64,000 nucleotides of DNA, taken from contig CBCXTT010000002.1 of the NCBI GenBank assembly GCA_965178295.1, positions 1 to 64,000 on the forward strand, in the 5' to 3' direction. Shown here piece by piece: positions 35,974 to 46,217 of the stretch (position 1 is the stretch's first letter; each line of letters opens with the position of its first letter). The translations under genes were made by a program, and so were the position numbers. The notes under the pieces are model-generated. The model saw only the letters and a program-made list of their open reading frames with translations, did no database searches and was not told the origin of the DNA. This DNA comes from CBCXTT01 sp965178295. Lineage in GTDB: Bacteria > Pseudomonadota > Alphaproteobacteria > UBA7879.

Positions 35974-36056
35974 TTTCAAAAGCCAAACGCCGACAATCGT
36001 CACATATCAAGAAATAACTTGGAATCGACCACGATAAGCGTAGAGAGGCTGAGGTC

Positions 36057-37661
36057 ATGTATATACAAAAATGGCGCCTATTTTTAGTGATCATCTTATC
36101 ATTGTTAGGCATTACCTATGTAACACCTAACTTTTTATCCGAGCAAACCTTGAATCAAGGTTGGCCTGCTTGGCTACCCGATGAACGTATCAATCTTGGT
36201 CTGGACCTGCGAGGTGGAGCCTCCCTACTTTTAGAAGTCGATGTAGAAACAGTTGTTAAAGACCAATTACAAAGCCTTGCAACAGAAGTGAGACAGACCC
36301 TACGTAAACAAAATGTAGGGTATGCGAAATTGCAGCTTCTACAAAATGGTATCAAGCTAGAGCTCCGTGATACAGCTCAAAAAGACAAGGCTTATAAGGC
36401 TATACGTAAAGTGGCAGACGCTCTTCTGGTTACGACGTCTGACAGCGGTTCTGTAGAAGTAACATTTGATAGTGACGAGCTACATCGCCGCCAAATCGCA
36501 GCCGTTGAGCAGTCTATTGAGATTATACGTCGCCGCATTGATGAGATGGGTACAAAAGAGCCTCTGATTCAACGTCAAGGCATAGCTCGTATTTTAGTTC
36601 AACTCCCTGGTTTGGGCGACCCATCTGAAGCCAAAAAGCTTATTGGCAAGACGGCAAAAATGACCTTCCATTTAGAACACCCCGATAATCGGGGAAATTA
36701 TAATGCACATCATCTGCCATTAGGGGCTATGTTAGTCAACGAGGAGATATCGCGTGGAAGCGAGGTGCACAAGCACGCAATCCTCCTAAAAAAAGATCCT
36801 GCTATTACAGGTGCAATGCTGACTGACGCACAAGCTGCGATGGATACGGAGCACACAGGAGGATGGGTGGTAAACTTCGTTCTTGACGCACTTGGATCCA
36901 AGCGTTTTGGCGATGTTACAGCAAAAAACGTGGGGCAGCGTTTTGCCGTAATTCTAGATGAGAAAGTTATTACGGCTCCCGTTATTAATTCACCCATCCC
37001 GGGTGGACGCGGTGTTATCACCGGTCGATTCACTGCAAAAGAGGCTCAAGATTTGGCGGTGTTGTTACGCGCCGGCGCTTTACCTGCTCCACTCGCCGTA
37101 GTGGAAGAGCGCACAGTAGGTCCAGATTTGGGTGCAGATTCTGTAAAAGCGGGAGAGAATGCAACCATTATGGCTGTTATTCTTGTATTAGCATTCATGT
37201 TTTTTGTTTACGGCTTGACCTATGGCGGTATCGCAAATATTGCACTGGTTCTTAATCTGATACTGTTGCTCGCTGCTCTCTCCTACCTTCGTGCCACCCT
37301 TACTCTACCAGGTATCGCAGGCATTGCCCTCACATTGGGTATGGCTGTTGATGCCAACGTGCTGATTTTTGAACGCATTCGTGAAGAATTGAAGGCCGGA
37401 AGACGTGTCAATATTGCTATCAAGTTAGGATATGAGCGCGCCATGGCCACTATTCTCGATTCAAATATCACAACACTGATTGGTGCAGGGCTGCTTTACC
37501 AATTTGGCACAGGACTAATACGTGGATTTTCCGTTACTCTATCTCTGGGTATTTTAATCTCCATGTTTACAGCAGTGACTGTAACACGCGTTATCATATC
37601 TATTTGGTATAATATTTTTGGCGCTAAATCTTTGTCGTTTGGTTTGGGAGAAATGAAATGA
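36057..37661 (+). CDS. secD: protein translocase subunit SecD
   Basis: 534 residues. TM1 is at 7-24, then the conserved RINLGLDLRGGASLLLEVD, a large periplasmic P1 domain (about 60-350), and five further helices at the C-terminus. The D4/D6 signature GMAVDANVLIFERIREEL is present. With SecF it uses the proton gradient to pull exported proteins through SecYEG. ATGA overlap with secF. Confidence 0.97.
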   Translation: MYIQKWRLFLVIILSLLGITYVTPNFLSEQTLNQGWPAWLPDERINLGLDLRGGASLLLEVDVETVVKDQLQSLATEVRQTLRKQNVGYAKLQLLQNGIKLELRDTAQKDKAYKAIRKVADALLVTTSDSGSVEVTFDSDELHRRQIAAVEQSIEIIRRRIDEMGTKEPLIQRQGIARILVQLPGLGDPSEAKKLIGKTAKMTFHLEHPDNRGNYNAHHLPLGAMLVNEEISRGSEVHKHAILLKKDPAITGAMLTDAQAAMDTEHTGGWVVNFVLDALGSKRFGDVTAKNVGQRFAVILDEKVITAPVINSPIPGGRGVITGRFTAKEAQDLAVLLRAGALPAPLAVVEERTVGPDLGADSVKAGENATIMAVILVLAFMFFVYGLTYGGIANIALVLNLILLLAALSYLRATLTLPGIAGIALTLGMAVDANVLIFERIREELKAGRRVNIAIKLGYERAMATILDSNITTLIGAGLLYQFGTGLIRGFSVTLSLGILISMFTAVTVTRVIISIWYNIFGAKSLSFGLGEMK

Positions 37662-38566
37662 TTTATGGTATCCGGCTCCTACCTGAAAAAACAAATATCC
37701 CTTTTATTCCTGGGCGCTATATAACATATGCCGTATCTGCCGTAATGATCATCTCAACACTCGGATGCTTTTTTACACGCGGACTCAACTTAGGAATCGA
37801 TTTTAAGGGTGGGATTGTCGTCGAAATGAGAGCACGGGATCTCATTGATTTACGTGCTATGCGCAAAACATTGAGCGCCCTTAATCTCGGTGAAATATCG
37901 CTACAGGCATTTGGAAGCAACACGGATGTACTAATCCGTATGGAGCATCAGGATGGCGGAGAAACAGCTCAAGCACATGCTATTGAAAAAGTGCAGTCAG
38001 CTCTTGGACCCACTTTCGAAACACGCCGAATTGAAACTGTTGGTCCAAAAATTGGTGATGAGCTTGTGCTCAATGGGTGGAAGGCTATTCTTTGGTGTTT
38101 GCTTGCAATGCTTGTTTATGTTTGGCTCCGCTTTGAATGGCAGTTTGGTCTATGTGCTATTTTAGCGTTGATACACGATACGCTAGGTGTTTTTAGTCTT
38201 TACGCTATATTTGGCGCTGAATTTAACCTCACAGCCATTGTGGCTCTGCTCACAACGCTCGGCTACTCGATCAATGATACTGTGGTTATCTATGATCGTA
38301 TTCGAGAAAATCTTCGGAAATCAACAAAGATATCCATTCCTGATGCACTGAATCTCAGTATTAACGAAACACTCTCCAGAACTATTTTAACATCTGGCTC
38401 AACCTTAATCGCATTACTCGCACTCTATTTCTTTGGTGGCGAGGTCATTGCGAACTATAGTCTTCCGATTATGACGGGTGTTGTGGTTGGCACATACTCC
38501 TCTATTTTGCTCTCGGCCCCTCTTCTCTTGGGCTTTGATTTAAAAAGTTTTATTGAGAGTCGATAA
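37658..38566 (+). CDS. secF: protein translocase subunit SecF
   Basis: 302 residues. The N-terminal helix is followed by LNLGIDFKGGIVVEM, then a short periplasmic domain. Five C-terminal helices follow, with the SecF signature GYSINDTVVIYDRIREN. Its ATG overlaps the secD stop. Confidence 0.97.
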   Translation: MIYGIRLLPEKTNIPFIPGRYITYAVSAVMIISTLGCFFTRGLNLGIDFKGGIVVEMRARDLIDLRAMRKTLSALNLGEISLQAFGSNTDVLIRMEHQDGGETAQAHAIEKVQSALGPTFETRRIETVGPKIGDELVLNGWKAILWCLLAMLVYVWLRFEWQFGLCAILALIHDTLGVFSLYAIFGAEFNLTAIVALLTTLGYSINDTVVIYDRIRENLRKSTKISIPDALNLSINETLSRTILTSGSTLIALLALYFFGGEVIANYSLPIMTGVVVGTYSSILLSAPLLLGFDLKSFIESR

Positions 38567-38830
38567 AGCGACATTGCATAATATGCACGCACACAACTTA
38601 AGGATCACTTCCATACGACCGACCCCCCCTCCAATCGTGCATTGGAACACAATAAATATTTTTCCCCTTTTTAATCAATAGTCATCTTTTATTAACTTTC
38701 TTTCTCTATCCTACTTATTGCAGAGAGACCTTCACTAAAGATATATGAAGAAAAAATCAGGTGTTTCTGCTGGAAGATCTACATTGCCTATTAAGATCTT
38801 TAGTCCCTAGAACGTACAGGAGAGAAACCG

Positions 38831-39844
38831 ATGAAACGATCCAACACATTGCTCATATTTGGCTGGCTTATTTGTATGGCCCTTTCCCCCGTTAATGCAG
38901 ATACAGCAAGCACAGACCATCGTTTTGAAGACAGCCTATCGGGGGTCGTCAAAGGAAGAAAAATTACACCCATTGCAATAGAAGAAGCAGATATTCGCGC
39001 TCTAGAAAGACATTCTAACAGCTGTCTGACACGTTGCTGGGCCCAATGGAGGCCGCGTTTTCATACCGCACAAGATAGAGCTAAAGCGTTTCTTGTAAAA
39101 GCTGACGCGTGGATGGAGGTCGCATTAGAAAAAGCAGGGGATGCGCTAGACTGGGCACACGAAAACCAAGATGCATTTTGGGGTGTAAGCAAATTTGTGC
39201 TGCAGCTTATCGGCGATGATAAACTGCGTGCAGAAATAGAAAAGCTCGAGAAAAAAAGTCGACATTATGGTTCCAAGGCCAAAAAAATTCTTGGCATGGT
39301 TGACGCGGCGCAAGATGTTTTGCGTACCCACGCTGTATCTCTAGATGGTATCGATCATTCGGATCTTAAAAGGCGCGTTCAAAGTCTTTTTATGGACCTT
39401 GTTGTTGCTGCTGCTGATGGAAAATCCAACAGCCGAATTTATACGGGTAAAGGAGCAGAAATACATTTCGGCTATCAAGAAGAAGATGGTGAAACGATTA
39501 ATCTCATTACATTTGGTGCACACTTAAACCAAAAAGATGTGACTGATGCTGAACCTATTGATGGATATACAGTAGATGAGAAGCTTAAAGTCAGTACAAT
39601 GCTCGACCAGCTAGACGGCAAGGTGCCGGGCATGTCTTCTGTGGATAAAGCACTGCTACGACGTGCAATCAATAGTCTTTCAGCATACGGTGGTGAGGTT
39701 GTCGTCAATGATACAAATCATGCAAAGAATAACGTAGCTGCTCGCTCTGTTCATGTATGGGCTGTAGGAGATACAGAGCGGACGTTGCCGCCAATCTTCA
39801 AATTTCATGTTCCACAACCTACGGATATACGACGCATCGTATAA
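38831..39844 (+). CDS. secreted protein of unknown family
   Basis: 337 residues. The signal peptide is clear (about 1-23, ending PVNADT). The mature part is helical to about residue 185, with KLRAEIEKLEKKSRHYGSKA looking coiled-coil-like. From about 190 to 240 it becomes strand-like (IYTGKGAEIHFGYQEEDGET). ATG 38831 follows CAGGAGAG. A strong terminator follows immediately, so it is a single-gene unit. I do not recognise the family. Two cysteines at 64 and 68 may pair. Confidence 0.75.
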   Translation: MKRSNTLLIFGWLICMALSPVNADTASTDHRFEDSLSGVVKGRKITPIAIEEADIRALERHSNSCLTRCWAQWRPRFHTAQDRAKAFLVKADAWMEVALEKAGDALDWAHENQDAFWGVSKFVLQLIGDDKLRAEIEKLEKKSRHYGSKAKKILGMVDAAQDVLRTHAVSLDGIDHSDLKRRVQSLFMDLVVAAADGKSNSRIYTGKGAEIHFGYQEEDGETINLITFGAHLNQKDVTDAEPIDGYTVDEKLKVSTMLDQLDGKVPGMSSVDKALLRRAINSLSAYGGEVVVNDTNHAKNNVAARSVHVWAVGDTERTLPPIFKFHVPQPTDIRRIV

Positions 39845-39857
39845 AAGGTTGTTCAGC

Positions 39858-39894
39858 AAGAAAAGTCTGTTGTTCTGACGGGCTTTTCTTTTTT
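39858..39894 (+). terminator. Rho-independent terminator of the secreted protein gene
   Basis: The stem AAGAAAAG/CTTTTCTT, with inner GTC/GAC pairs, is followed by a T-run to 39894. It lies 14 bases after the stop of the gene at 38831-39844. Confidence 0.8.
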
Positions 39895-40222
39895 AAACTA
39901 TATTACACCTATTGTCTGTCCAGCGCTTATCATTATCATATTGTATAATGAGAACAAACAGAGCAGGGACCGCCCTTCCCCATTCTGCTACAAATAGTAA
40001 TACAAAATATGTAAGAAAGCGGAAAATAGGGCGGGTAAAAAACTGCTAAAGATAGAAAATTGTGTCACCCTGCTTATATAGCGTCTGAGATATTAAGAGA
40101 AAATATTGCCCCGCCCCCCGCAATAAACAGTTATATGATTAATTTTTTAACATTAAAAGATTGATGCCCTGTTTTTCGTGCGCCCAAACATTCAACAATG
40201 ACTGTTTTGTGACGTACGGAGC
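39895..40222. other. gene-poor stretch
   Basis: AT-rich with C-runs and no open frame worth calling. Nothing beyond the Shine-Dalgarno of the small gene at its right end is supported. Confidence 0.4.
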
Positions 40223-40306
40223 ATGCACAATATTTCTCTAATACTCTTACTATTTTTAATCGTCAGCTCTGCAATGGCACTGTCTCAGGCGCACTTCTAT
40301 GCTTAG
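40223..40306 (+). CDS. 27-residue signal-peptide-like small protein
   Basis: ATG 40223 follows CGGAG. The 27 residues are almost entirely a hydrophobic export signal (MHNISLILLLFLIVSSAMA) plus LSQAHFYA, ending at TAG 40304-40306. Its end overlaps the ATG of a 55-residue frame in a different register. Either it is a secreted mini-peptide or the signal half of a frameshifted secreted protein. Confidence 0.45.
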   Translation: MHNISLILLLFLIVSSAMALSQAHFYA

Positions 40307-40466
40307 CACCACAATACCCCATCTTCCAAAACACAGCACTACTTTAGAAGAAAGGCGTCTTACTCATCTCTGGAGTGAGCGGGTCCTACCTAAAAACCCT
40401 CATAATTTTGTTGACGCTGCATCTATTGCTCACTATAGTGAGCAACGTATTCTTCAATCTGCTTGA
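40299..40466 (+). CDS. 55-residue protein overlapping the signal-peptide frame
   Basis: ATG 40299 lies inside the previous small gene (TATGCTTAG). The 55 residues are charged and helical (LEERRLTHLWSERVLPKN) and end at TGA 40464-40466, 27 bases before tRNA-Lys. It has no Shine-Dalgarno of its own, so it would depend on coupling or on frame slippage from the signal frame. No family recognised. Confidence 0.4.
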   Translation: MLSTTIPHLPKHSTTLEERRLTHLWSERVLPKNPHNFVDAASIAHYSEQRILQSA

Positions 40467-40493
40467 CGCAATGAGGAGTCTTATACAGTAAGC

Positions 40494-40569
40494 GGGCACT
40501 TAGCTCAGTTGGTAGAGCATCTGACTTTTAATCAGAGGGTCATAGGTTCGAACCCTATAGTGCCCACCA
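40494..40569 (+). tRNA. tRNA-Lys(TTT)
   Basis: 76 nt with encoded CCA. Acceptor GGGCACT/AGTGCCC; anticodon stem CTGAC/ATCAG-type with loop CTTTTAA, anticodon TTT; T-arm GGTTCGAACC. Confidence 0.96.
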
Positions 40570-42234
40570 CTTCTTCATTTGCCTCAAGACAATAAAATCA
40601 GCATTACCCCCTATATATTAGAAATTTAGTGGATTTTAAAAGCATAAATCTTGGAGCACATGATACAACCTCATGCACAAATAACCAACGCAGAGAATTG
40701 GTTTATTCGCGAGCTGGAGATTCGGCATGTGGGGGAATCCGTGTATCTCGAATTCAAGCTTCAGGATAACACGAGTACGCAGTCCGCCCTCGCTACCAAT
40801 ACGCTGTACTCTGAGGGCTCTTAATCCGGAGCTCGCTAGGTTAACACTGCAAAAAATCTGCTGACTTTTCTGAGCGTGCGCCCGCAAAGCGCAAGCATGT
40901 TATCGCCATGTAAGAGGACAGACGTATCTTGTATAGAGCCATTAAAACTATGCGAGGTCACAAGTATGTGAGATATGACCTCAGCGACAGGCTATCGAAC
41001 GATGGGTGATAGAAAATATACAAAATGCATCGCCAAAAGCTCTATAGACTTTAGGGCATGTATGAAACCCGTCTGACAATCACGAGTAGTTTTGACTTAT
41101 CTTTTTAAGAGAGCTATGAATTATGCGCAACCTTTCATTCCAGATCGAGATGTAACATCATCAACATGGCGAGATACTGATCACCTCCATTGCGCAAAGT
41201 GCCGTCCCCCTTGCTCACGATGTTTTGCATATGATACAGCACTTCTTATATTGTTGATTAAGAACGTGTGTAGCGGACACTAATACGACACATGAAACCC
41301 CGCATTCTAATCACGGTGTCACACTACAATCGGGTGTCCGGACACATTATAACCTCCCCTCGCTTCTGCAGAAAAACAGTTTCTGAGTCTGAGATTGATG
41401 ATGAAAAAGAGTGATCGAGTCAAACGCTGAAACCCGCACCCGCGGTTGTTCAGATTGCGTCAATCGCAGAAACGGGAGACGCCAATACAGCGTTCAGAAG
41501 CGGTTAACGACCCCTGCAACTGCGCTTCGAACAGAATATTGTCCAGAAAAGACAGTAATATTCTTGGTATACAAATGTCAAAAAATAATACAAAACGTGG
41601 TAGGATTGATACACTCGCGATACTCTCTACCCAAAACGGACGTGTACACCAATGCAATCGACTGTGCATATCACCTATAATTGCAGGCACCAGAACGTGT
41701 AATGCAAGGAAATAATGTTAAGCCAATCAAAGGATTGATACCACTGCATACACAACAGCACACAAAGCTCTTTTGGTGTACAAAAGAGCTTAATTTGCTC
41801 AAATATACTGTAGAAGTAGAGGCCAATGAGTCTCAAATGACTACGTCTAGCACAATGGCAACCAGTCATTTTGGGGGTCTAAAAAATGCAAATCTTGCAC
41901 AATATTGCAGAGATCAATTGGTCTTAGATGATTAAGCAATCAAACAGTATAGCAATCGAAAACAAGATCAATGAGAGCACTCCGCTCTCATGCTTGGCTC
42001 TATCCAGACAGTATCGATCTCCTGCTAAGCTGAAATTTACTGCTCTGGTCTCCCCAGAGCCTTCGATAAAAAGGCATACAACGGATATGCATTGGCTGTA
42101 CACTCATACTTTCTAGAGTGAAGAGAATCAATCCCTGGATGCATCGTTAACTTACCCAGACGATACACCTCTAAGATGAGAGCGTTTTTACGTCTCTATT
42201 TTCAGAATTTTCTCTGCCAAACGTACGTTCTTTG
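40570..42234. other. 1.7-kb gene-poor stretch with two hairpins
   Basis: No frame here carries a convincing ribosome-binding site or family motif. Two perfect stem-loops stand out: ATGAGAGC/GCTCTCAT (41971-41978 and 41984-41991) and GCTCTGG/CCAGAGC (42042-42048 and 42054-42060). They could belong to a small RNA or a structured leader. It may be a decayed gene region like the one at 15.2-16.7 kb. Confidence 0.4.
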
Positions 42235-42262
42235 TTGCAAAATCGGCGTATTTTTATACAAT
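42235..42262 (+). promoter_or_regulatory. candidate clpB promoter
   Basis: TTGCAA (42235-42240), a 16-base spacer and TACAAT (42257-42262) fit a sigma-70-type promoter 34 bases before the clpB ATG. I do not see a clean heat-shock sigma-32 consensus. Confidence 0.4.
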
Positions 42263-42295
42263 CTTTATTGGGTCGTGAGAAGAGAGGAGTGTGCC

Positions 42296-44866
42296 ATGAA
42301 TTTTGACAAGCTTACAGATCGAGCAAAAGGTGCTCTCCAGTCAGCACAAACGCTTGCTCAGCAGCGCCATAATCCCCAGATATTACCCTTGCACCTGTTA
42401 AAAGTATTAGTAGATGACAACCACGAACTCTGCTCAAGCATCATAAAAGCTGTCGGCAGCAGTCCTAAGAAAATTTTAGAAGAGACAGAAGCAGCATTGG
42501 ACAGAGAACCACGCGTAGAAGGTCAAAGTGTGGGACCGGCCTTCAGCGCACAGTCCATGATCCATATACTGGAAACAGCAGAAAAAAATGCAGATAAGGC
42601 AAAGGACTCATTTATCACCGTTGAATGCATTCTGCTCGCCCTTGCATTATCACAAGACAAAGTCGGAGACATATTAAAAAATTCTGGCATCACACCCCAG
42701 AAATTAAGCACCGCTATCACCAATATGCGCAAAGGCCGCCAAGCTCACTCGGCCTCGGCAGAGGATAACTACGATGCTTTAAAAAAGTATGCTCGCGACC
42801 TCACAGCCGTTTCCCGTGACGGGACACTTGATCCCGTCATTGGTCGCGATGAAGAAATTCGCCGAACAATTCAAGTATTATCCAGGCGCACAAAAAATAA
42901 TCCTGTTCTCATAGGGGAGCCTGGCGTGGGCAAGACAGCCATTGCTGAAGGTCTTGCGCTACGTATTGTGAATGGAGATGTGCCTGAAAGTTTACGAGAA
43001 AAAAGTCTTTTCTCTCTCGATTTAGGTGCTCTGATTGCCGGCGCGAAATATCGTGGTGAATTTGAAGAACGACTCAAGGCCGTCCTTGCTGAAGTATCGG
43101 ATGCCGCGGGACAAATTATTTTGTTTATCGACGAACTGCATACCCTCGTGGGTGCCGGTAAAACCGACGGCGCCATGGATGCATCAAATATGCTCAAACC
43201 AGCTCTTGCCAGAGGCGAGCTTCACTGCATTGGGGCAACTACCTTAGATGAATACCGTCAATACATCGAAAAAGATGCTGCCCTTGCGCGTCGTTTTCAA
43301 CCTGTCTTTATCTCAGAGCCTGGCGTTGAAGAAACCATTTCTATTTTGCGCGGTCTTAAGGAGAAATATGAACTACATCACGGTATCCGCATCACAGATG
43401 GAGCCATTGTCGCCGCATCTATGCTCTCTGATCGATACATAACAGACCGATTTTTGCCGGACAAAGCTATTGACCTGGTAGATGAAGCGGCGAGCAAGCT
43501 GCGCATGGAAGTGGAGTCCAAACCTGAGGCCCTAGACGAATTGGATAGAAAAATTATCCAGATGAAAATTGAGCGCGAGGCTTTAAAAAAGGAAAAAGAC
43601 AAAAGGTCTACGCAACGCTTGGTAGACCTAGAACTAGAACTCTTGTCTCTTGAAAAAAAATCGTATGATGTAACGGGCCAGTGGTTAAGCGAAAAAGCAA
43701 AATTGACTGCAGCTCAAGGTATCAAGGAGCAGCTTGATCGTGCTCGAAGCGCACTTGAGATCGCACAGCGTGCGGGTGATCTTACAAAAGCCGGTGAACT
43801 CATGTATGGAGAAATTCCAGAACTTGAAAAAAAAGTGCAGAAGATAGAGACGCCCCACGGCTACATGGTCCAAGAAGAAGTTACAGATCAAAATATTGCC
43901 AGTGTAGTCTCTAGATGGACGGGTATCCCAGTAAGCCGAATGCTAGCTAGTGAATGTACAAAGCTTCTCAAAATGGAGGAAAAACTCCACGAACGCGTTG
44001 TAAGCCAAGAGCAGGCAGTGCGTTCTGTGAGTGAAGCAGTGCGTCGTTCACGTGCCGGTCTTCAAGACCCTAACCGCCCTATGGGCTCATTTTTGTTTTT
44101 GGGGCCTACCGGTGTAGGGAAAACAGAACTCGTTAAGGCCCTTGCCGAGTTTTTATTTGATGATGAAAGTGCCATGATACGCATTGACATGTCCGAATTC
44201 ATGGAAAAACACGCTGTAGCCCGACTTTTAGGGGCCCCTCCGGGCTATATTGGATATGAATCGGGAGGCGTTTTAACGGAGGCAGTACGCCGCAGACCTT
44301 ATCAGGTTGTCTTATTTGATGAAGTAGAAAAAGCTCACCCAGATGTCTTGAACATATTGCTACAGGTTTTAGAGGACGGACGCTTGACAGATGGACAAGG
44401 GCGCACAATTGATTTCCGAAATACGCTTATCATTTTAACTTCAAACTTGGGAAGCCATATTTTAGCCGAACCCATAAAGGGAGAATCTCCAGATGCCGTG
44501 CGCGATCAAGTCATGAATGTTGTCAAACAAGCCTTCCGACCAGAATTTTTAAACCGCCTAGATGAAATTTTGCTATTCAGTCGGCTGCAAGAGACAGACA
44601 TGGCATACGTTGTCGACATTCAAATGAGTCGATTGCTTAAATTGCTTGAGACAAAAAAAATTAGTCTAACTTTAAATGAGGAAGCAAAGGCCTGGATTGC
44701 AAAAACGGGATATGATCCCATTTATGGGGCACGACCTTTAAAGCGTGTTATTCAAGAAAAAATAAAAAATCCTCTTTCAGCCATGATACTAGAAGGAAAA
44801 ATAACCGATGGAAGCAAGGTTATTGCGTCATATAAAGATGGTACATTAGAATTTAGTATCATATAA
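42296..44866 (+). CDS. clpB: ATP-dependent disaggregase ClpB
   Basis: 856 residues from ATG 42296 with AGAGGAG upstream; an earlier in-frame start at 42176 gives a cysteine-rich extension and is rejected. The N-terminal Clp repeat domain covers 1-145. AAA1 has Walker A GEPGVGKTA and arginine-finger region AALARRFQPV. The coiled-coil M-domain is at about 410-520. AAA2 has Walker A GPTGVGKTE. With DnaK it rescues aggregated proteins. Confidence 0.97.
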   Translation: MNFDKLTDRAKGALQSAQTLAQQRHNPQILPLHLLKVLVDDNHELCSSIIKAVGSSPKKILEETEAALDREPRVEGQSVGPAFSAQSMIHILETAEKNADKAKDSFITVECILLALALSQDKVGDILKNSGITPQKLSTAITNMRKGRQAHSASAEDNYDALKKYARDLTAVSRDGTLDPVIGRDEEIRRTIQVLSRRTKNNPVLIGEPGVGKTAIAEGLALRIVNGDVPESLREKSLFSLDLGALIAGAKYRGEFEERLKAVLAEVSDAAGQIILFIDELHTLVGAGKTDGAMDASNMLKPALARGELHCIGATTLDEYRQYIEKDAALARRFQPVFISEPGVEETISILRGLKEKYELHHGIRITDGAIVAASMLSDRYITDRFLPDKAIDLVDEAASKLRMEVESKPEALDELDRKIIQMKIEREALKKEKDKRSTQRLVDLELELLSLEKKSYDVTGQWLSEKAKLTAAQGIKEQLDRARSALEIAQRAGDLTKAGELMYGEIPELEKKVQKIETPHGYMVQEEVTDQNIASVVSRWTGIPVSRMLASECTKLLKMEEKLHERVVSQEQAVRSVSEAVRRSRAGLQDPNRPMGSFLFLGPTGVGKTELVKALAEFLFDDESAMIRIDMSEFMEKHAVARLLGAPPGYIGYESGGVLTEAVRRRPYQVVLFDEVEKAHPDVLNILLQVLEDGRLTDGQGRTIDFRNTLIILTSNLGSHILAEPIKGESPDAVRDQVMNVVKQAFRPEFLNRLDEILLFSRLQETDMAYVVDIQMSRLLKLLETKKISLTLNEEAKAWIAKTGYDPIYGARPLKRVIQEKIKNPLSAMILEGKITDGSKVIASYKDGTLEFSII

Positions 44867-44914
44867 GGCCCGCCTCAAAAATTATGCCTTTTCACAATTA
44901 TACCTTTGCATAAT

Positions 44915-44930
44915 AAAGCGCAGGCTTTTT
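44915..44930 (+). terminator. weak terminator after clpB
   Basis: AAAGC/GCTTT stem with a 4-base loop followed by TT, 49 bases past the clpB stop. Short stem, so tentative. Confidence 0.35.
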
Positions 44931-44983
44931 AATGTGCGTTGTGGTACAAATAATCTTTGTGGGCGTTATGTTGAGGAACTTTT

Positions 44984-46207
44984 ATGAACTATGAAGCATT
45001 ATTTAATGCACCGTTACAGACAATCAAAGCTGAAGGTCGGTACCGATTTTTTGCTGATTTGGAGCGCATAGCTGGTAACTTTCCTTATGCATGGCATCAT
45101 CAAGACAATGGGCGAACCGACAAGGTAATTGTTTGGTGTAGTAATGATTATCTTTCTATGGGCGAAAATTCCGTTGTCTTAAACGCTATGCGGCAAGCTA
45201 TTACGCAATGTGGTGCTGGTGCAGGCGGGACTCGCAATATTGGCGGCACAAACCATTATCATGTTATCCTCGAAAAGACACTGGCGGTATTGCACAAAAA
45301 AGACCGGGCACTCCTCTTAACTTCAGGATATGCGGCAAACGAAGCAGCCTTATCAACCCTAGCGCGCCATATGCCCCATGGTGTTGTTTTATCAGATGAG
45401 TGTAATCATGCTTCCATGATTAACGGCATTAAATACAGTGGCGCTGAAAAGCGTATTTTTCGCCATAATGATGTGCATGCTTTAGAACAGCAGCTGAAAG
45501 ACATTGGAGCCGATCGTCCTAAATTAATTGCTTTTGAATCCTTGTATTCTATGGATGGTGATTTTGCTCCTATATCCGCTATTTGCGACCTAGCGGAAAA
45601 ATACAATGCCATGACATACATAGATGAGGTGCATGCTATCGGTATCTATGGCAAGCAAGGCGCTGGACGCGTAGAAGAACTTGGAGAAGAAAGCCGTGTT
45701 ACTATGATCTGCTCAAACTTTGGAAAAGCCGTAGGTGTTATGGGGGGATACATCAGTGCAAATGAACCATTTGTCGACTTTATTCGCAGCTTTGCTCCCC
45801 CGTTTATTTTCACAACAGCCTTACCACCCGCTGTTGCTGCAGGGGCAATTGCAAGCATTGCACATTTCTCAACATGCGCAGAAGAGCGCGACACACTCTG
45901 GAAAAATGTCAATACTTTCAAAGCATCACTACATCAAGCTGGATTTACGTTTCTTGATGATAATAGCCATATTGTCCCTCTGATTGTAGGTAATGCCTCT
46001 TTATGCCGCGCCATTACAGATCGCTTGCTGCATATTCACAAAATTTATGTGCAGCCCATCAATTATCCAACGGTCCCCAGGGGCACAGAACGTCTTCGTA
46101 TCACTCCCTCACCCTCTCATACACCAGAGATGATCCAAGCGTTTATCTGTGCACTTCTAGAAGTTTGGGCACACTTCGATCTTAACCGTAAGAAAATGAC
46201 CGCGTGA
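44984..46207 (+). CDS. hemA: 5-aminolevulinate synthase
   Basis: 407 residues. It condenses glycine and succinyl-CoA, the Shemin route to heme found in alphaproteobacteria and mitochondria. The PLP lysine is Lys248 in SNFGKAVGVMGGYIS. Asp214 and His217 in IDEVHAIG bind the cofactor ring. GAGAGGTRNIGGTN and the C-terminal INYPTVPRGTERLRITPSP are diagnostic against other alpha-oxoamine synthases. TGAGGAAC precedes ATG 44984. It supplies heme for the oxidase genes in this window. rlmE follows after 10 bases. Confidence 0.96.
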   Translation: MNYEALFNAPLQTIKAEGRYRFFADLERIAGNFPYAWHHQDNGRTDKVIVWCSNDYLSMGENSVVLNAMRQAITQCGAGAGGTRNIGGTNHYHVILEKTLAVLHKKDRALLLTSGYAANEAALSTLARHMPHGVVLSDECNHASMINGIKYSGAEKRIFRHNDVHALEQQLKDIGADRPKLIAFESLYSMDGDFAPISAICDLAEKYNAMTYIDEVHAIGIYGKQGAGRVEELGEESRVTMICSNFGKAVGVMGGYISANEPFVDFIRSFAPPFIFTTALPPAVAAGAIASIAHFSTCAEERDTLWKNVNTFKASLHQAGFTFLDDNSHIVPLIVGNASLCRAITDRLLHIHKIYVQPINYPTVPRGTERLRITPSPSHTPEMIQAFICALLEVWAHFDLNRKKMTA

Positions 46208-46217
46208 GGGTTAGAGC

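Noticed and set aside
41411..41935. Several overlapping 62-89 codon frames
   Set aside because: Mutually overlapping frames of similar length with no start signals; typical of non-coding sequence.
42176..42295. 40-codon N-terminal extension of ClpB
   Set aside because: The ATG at 42296 has AGAGGAG and begins the conserved ClpB N-terminus; the extension overlaps the candidate promoter.
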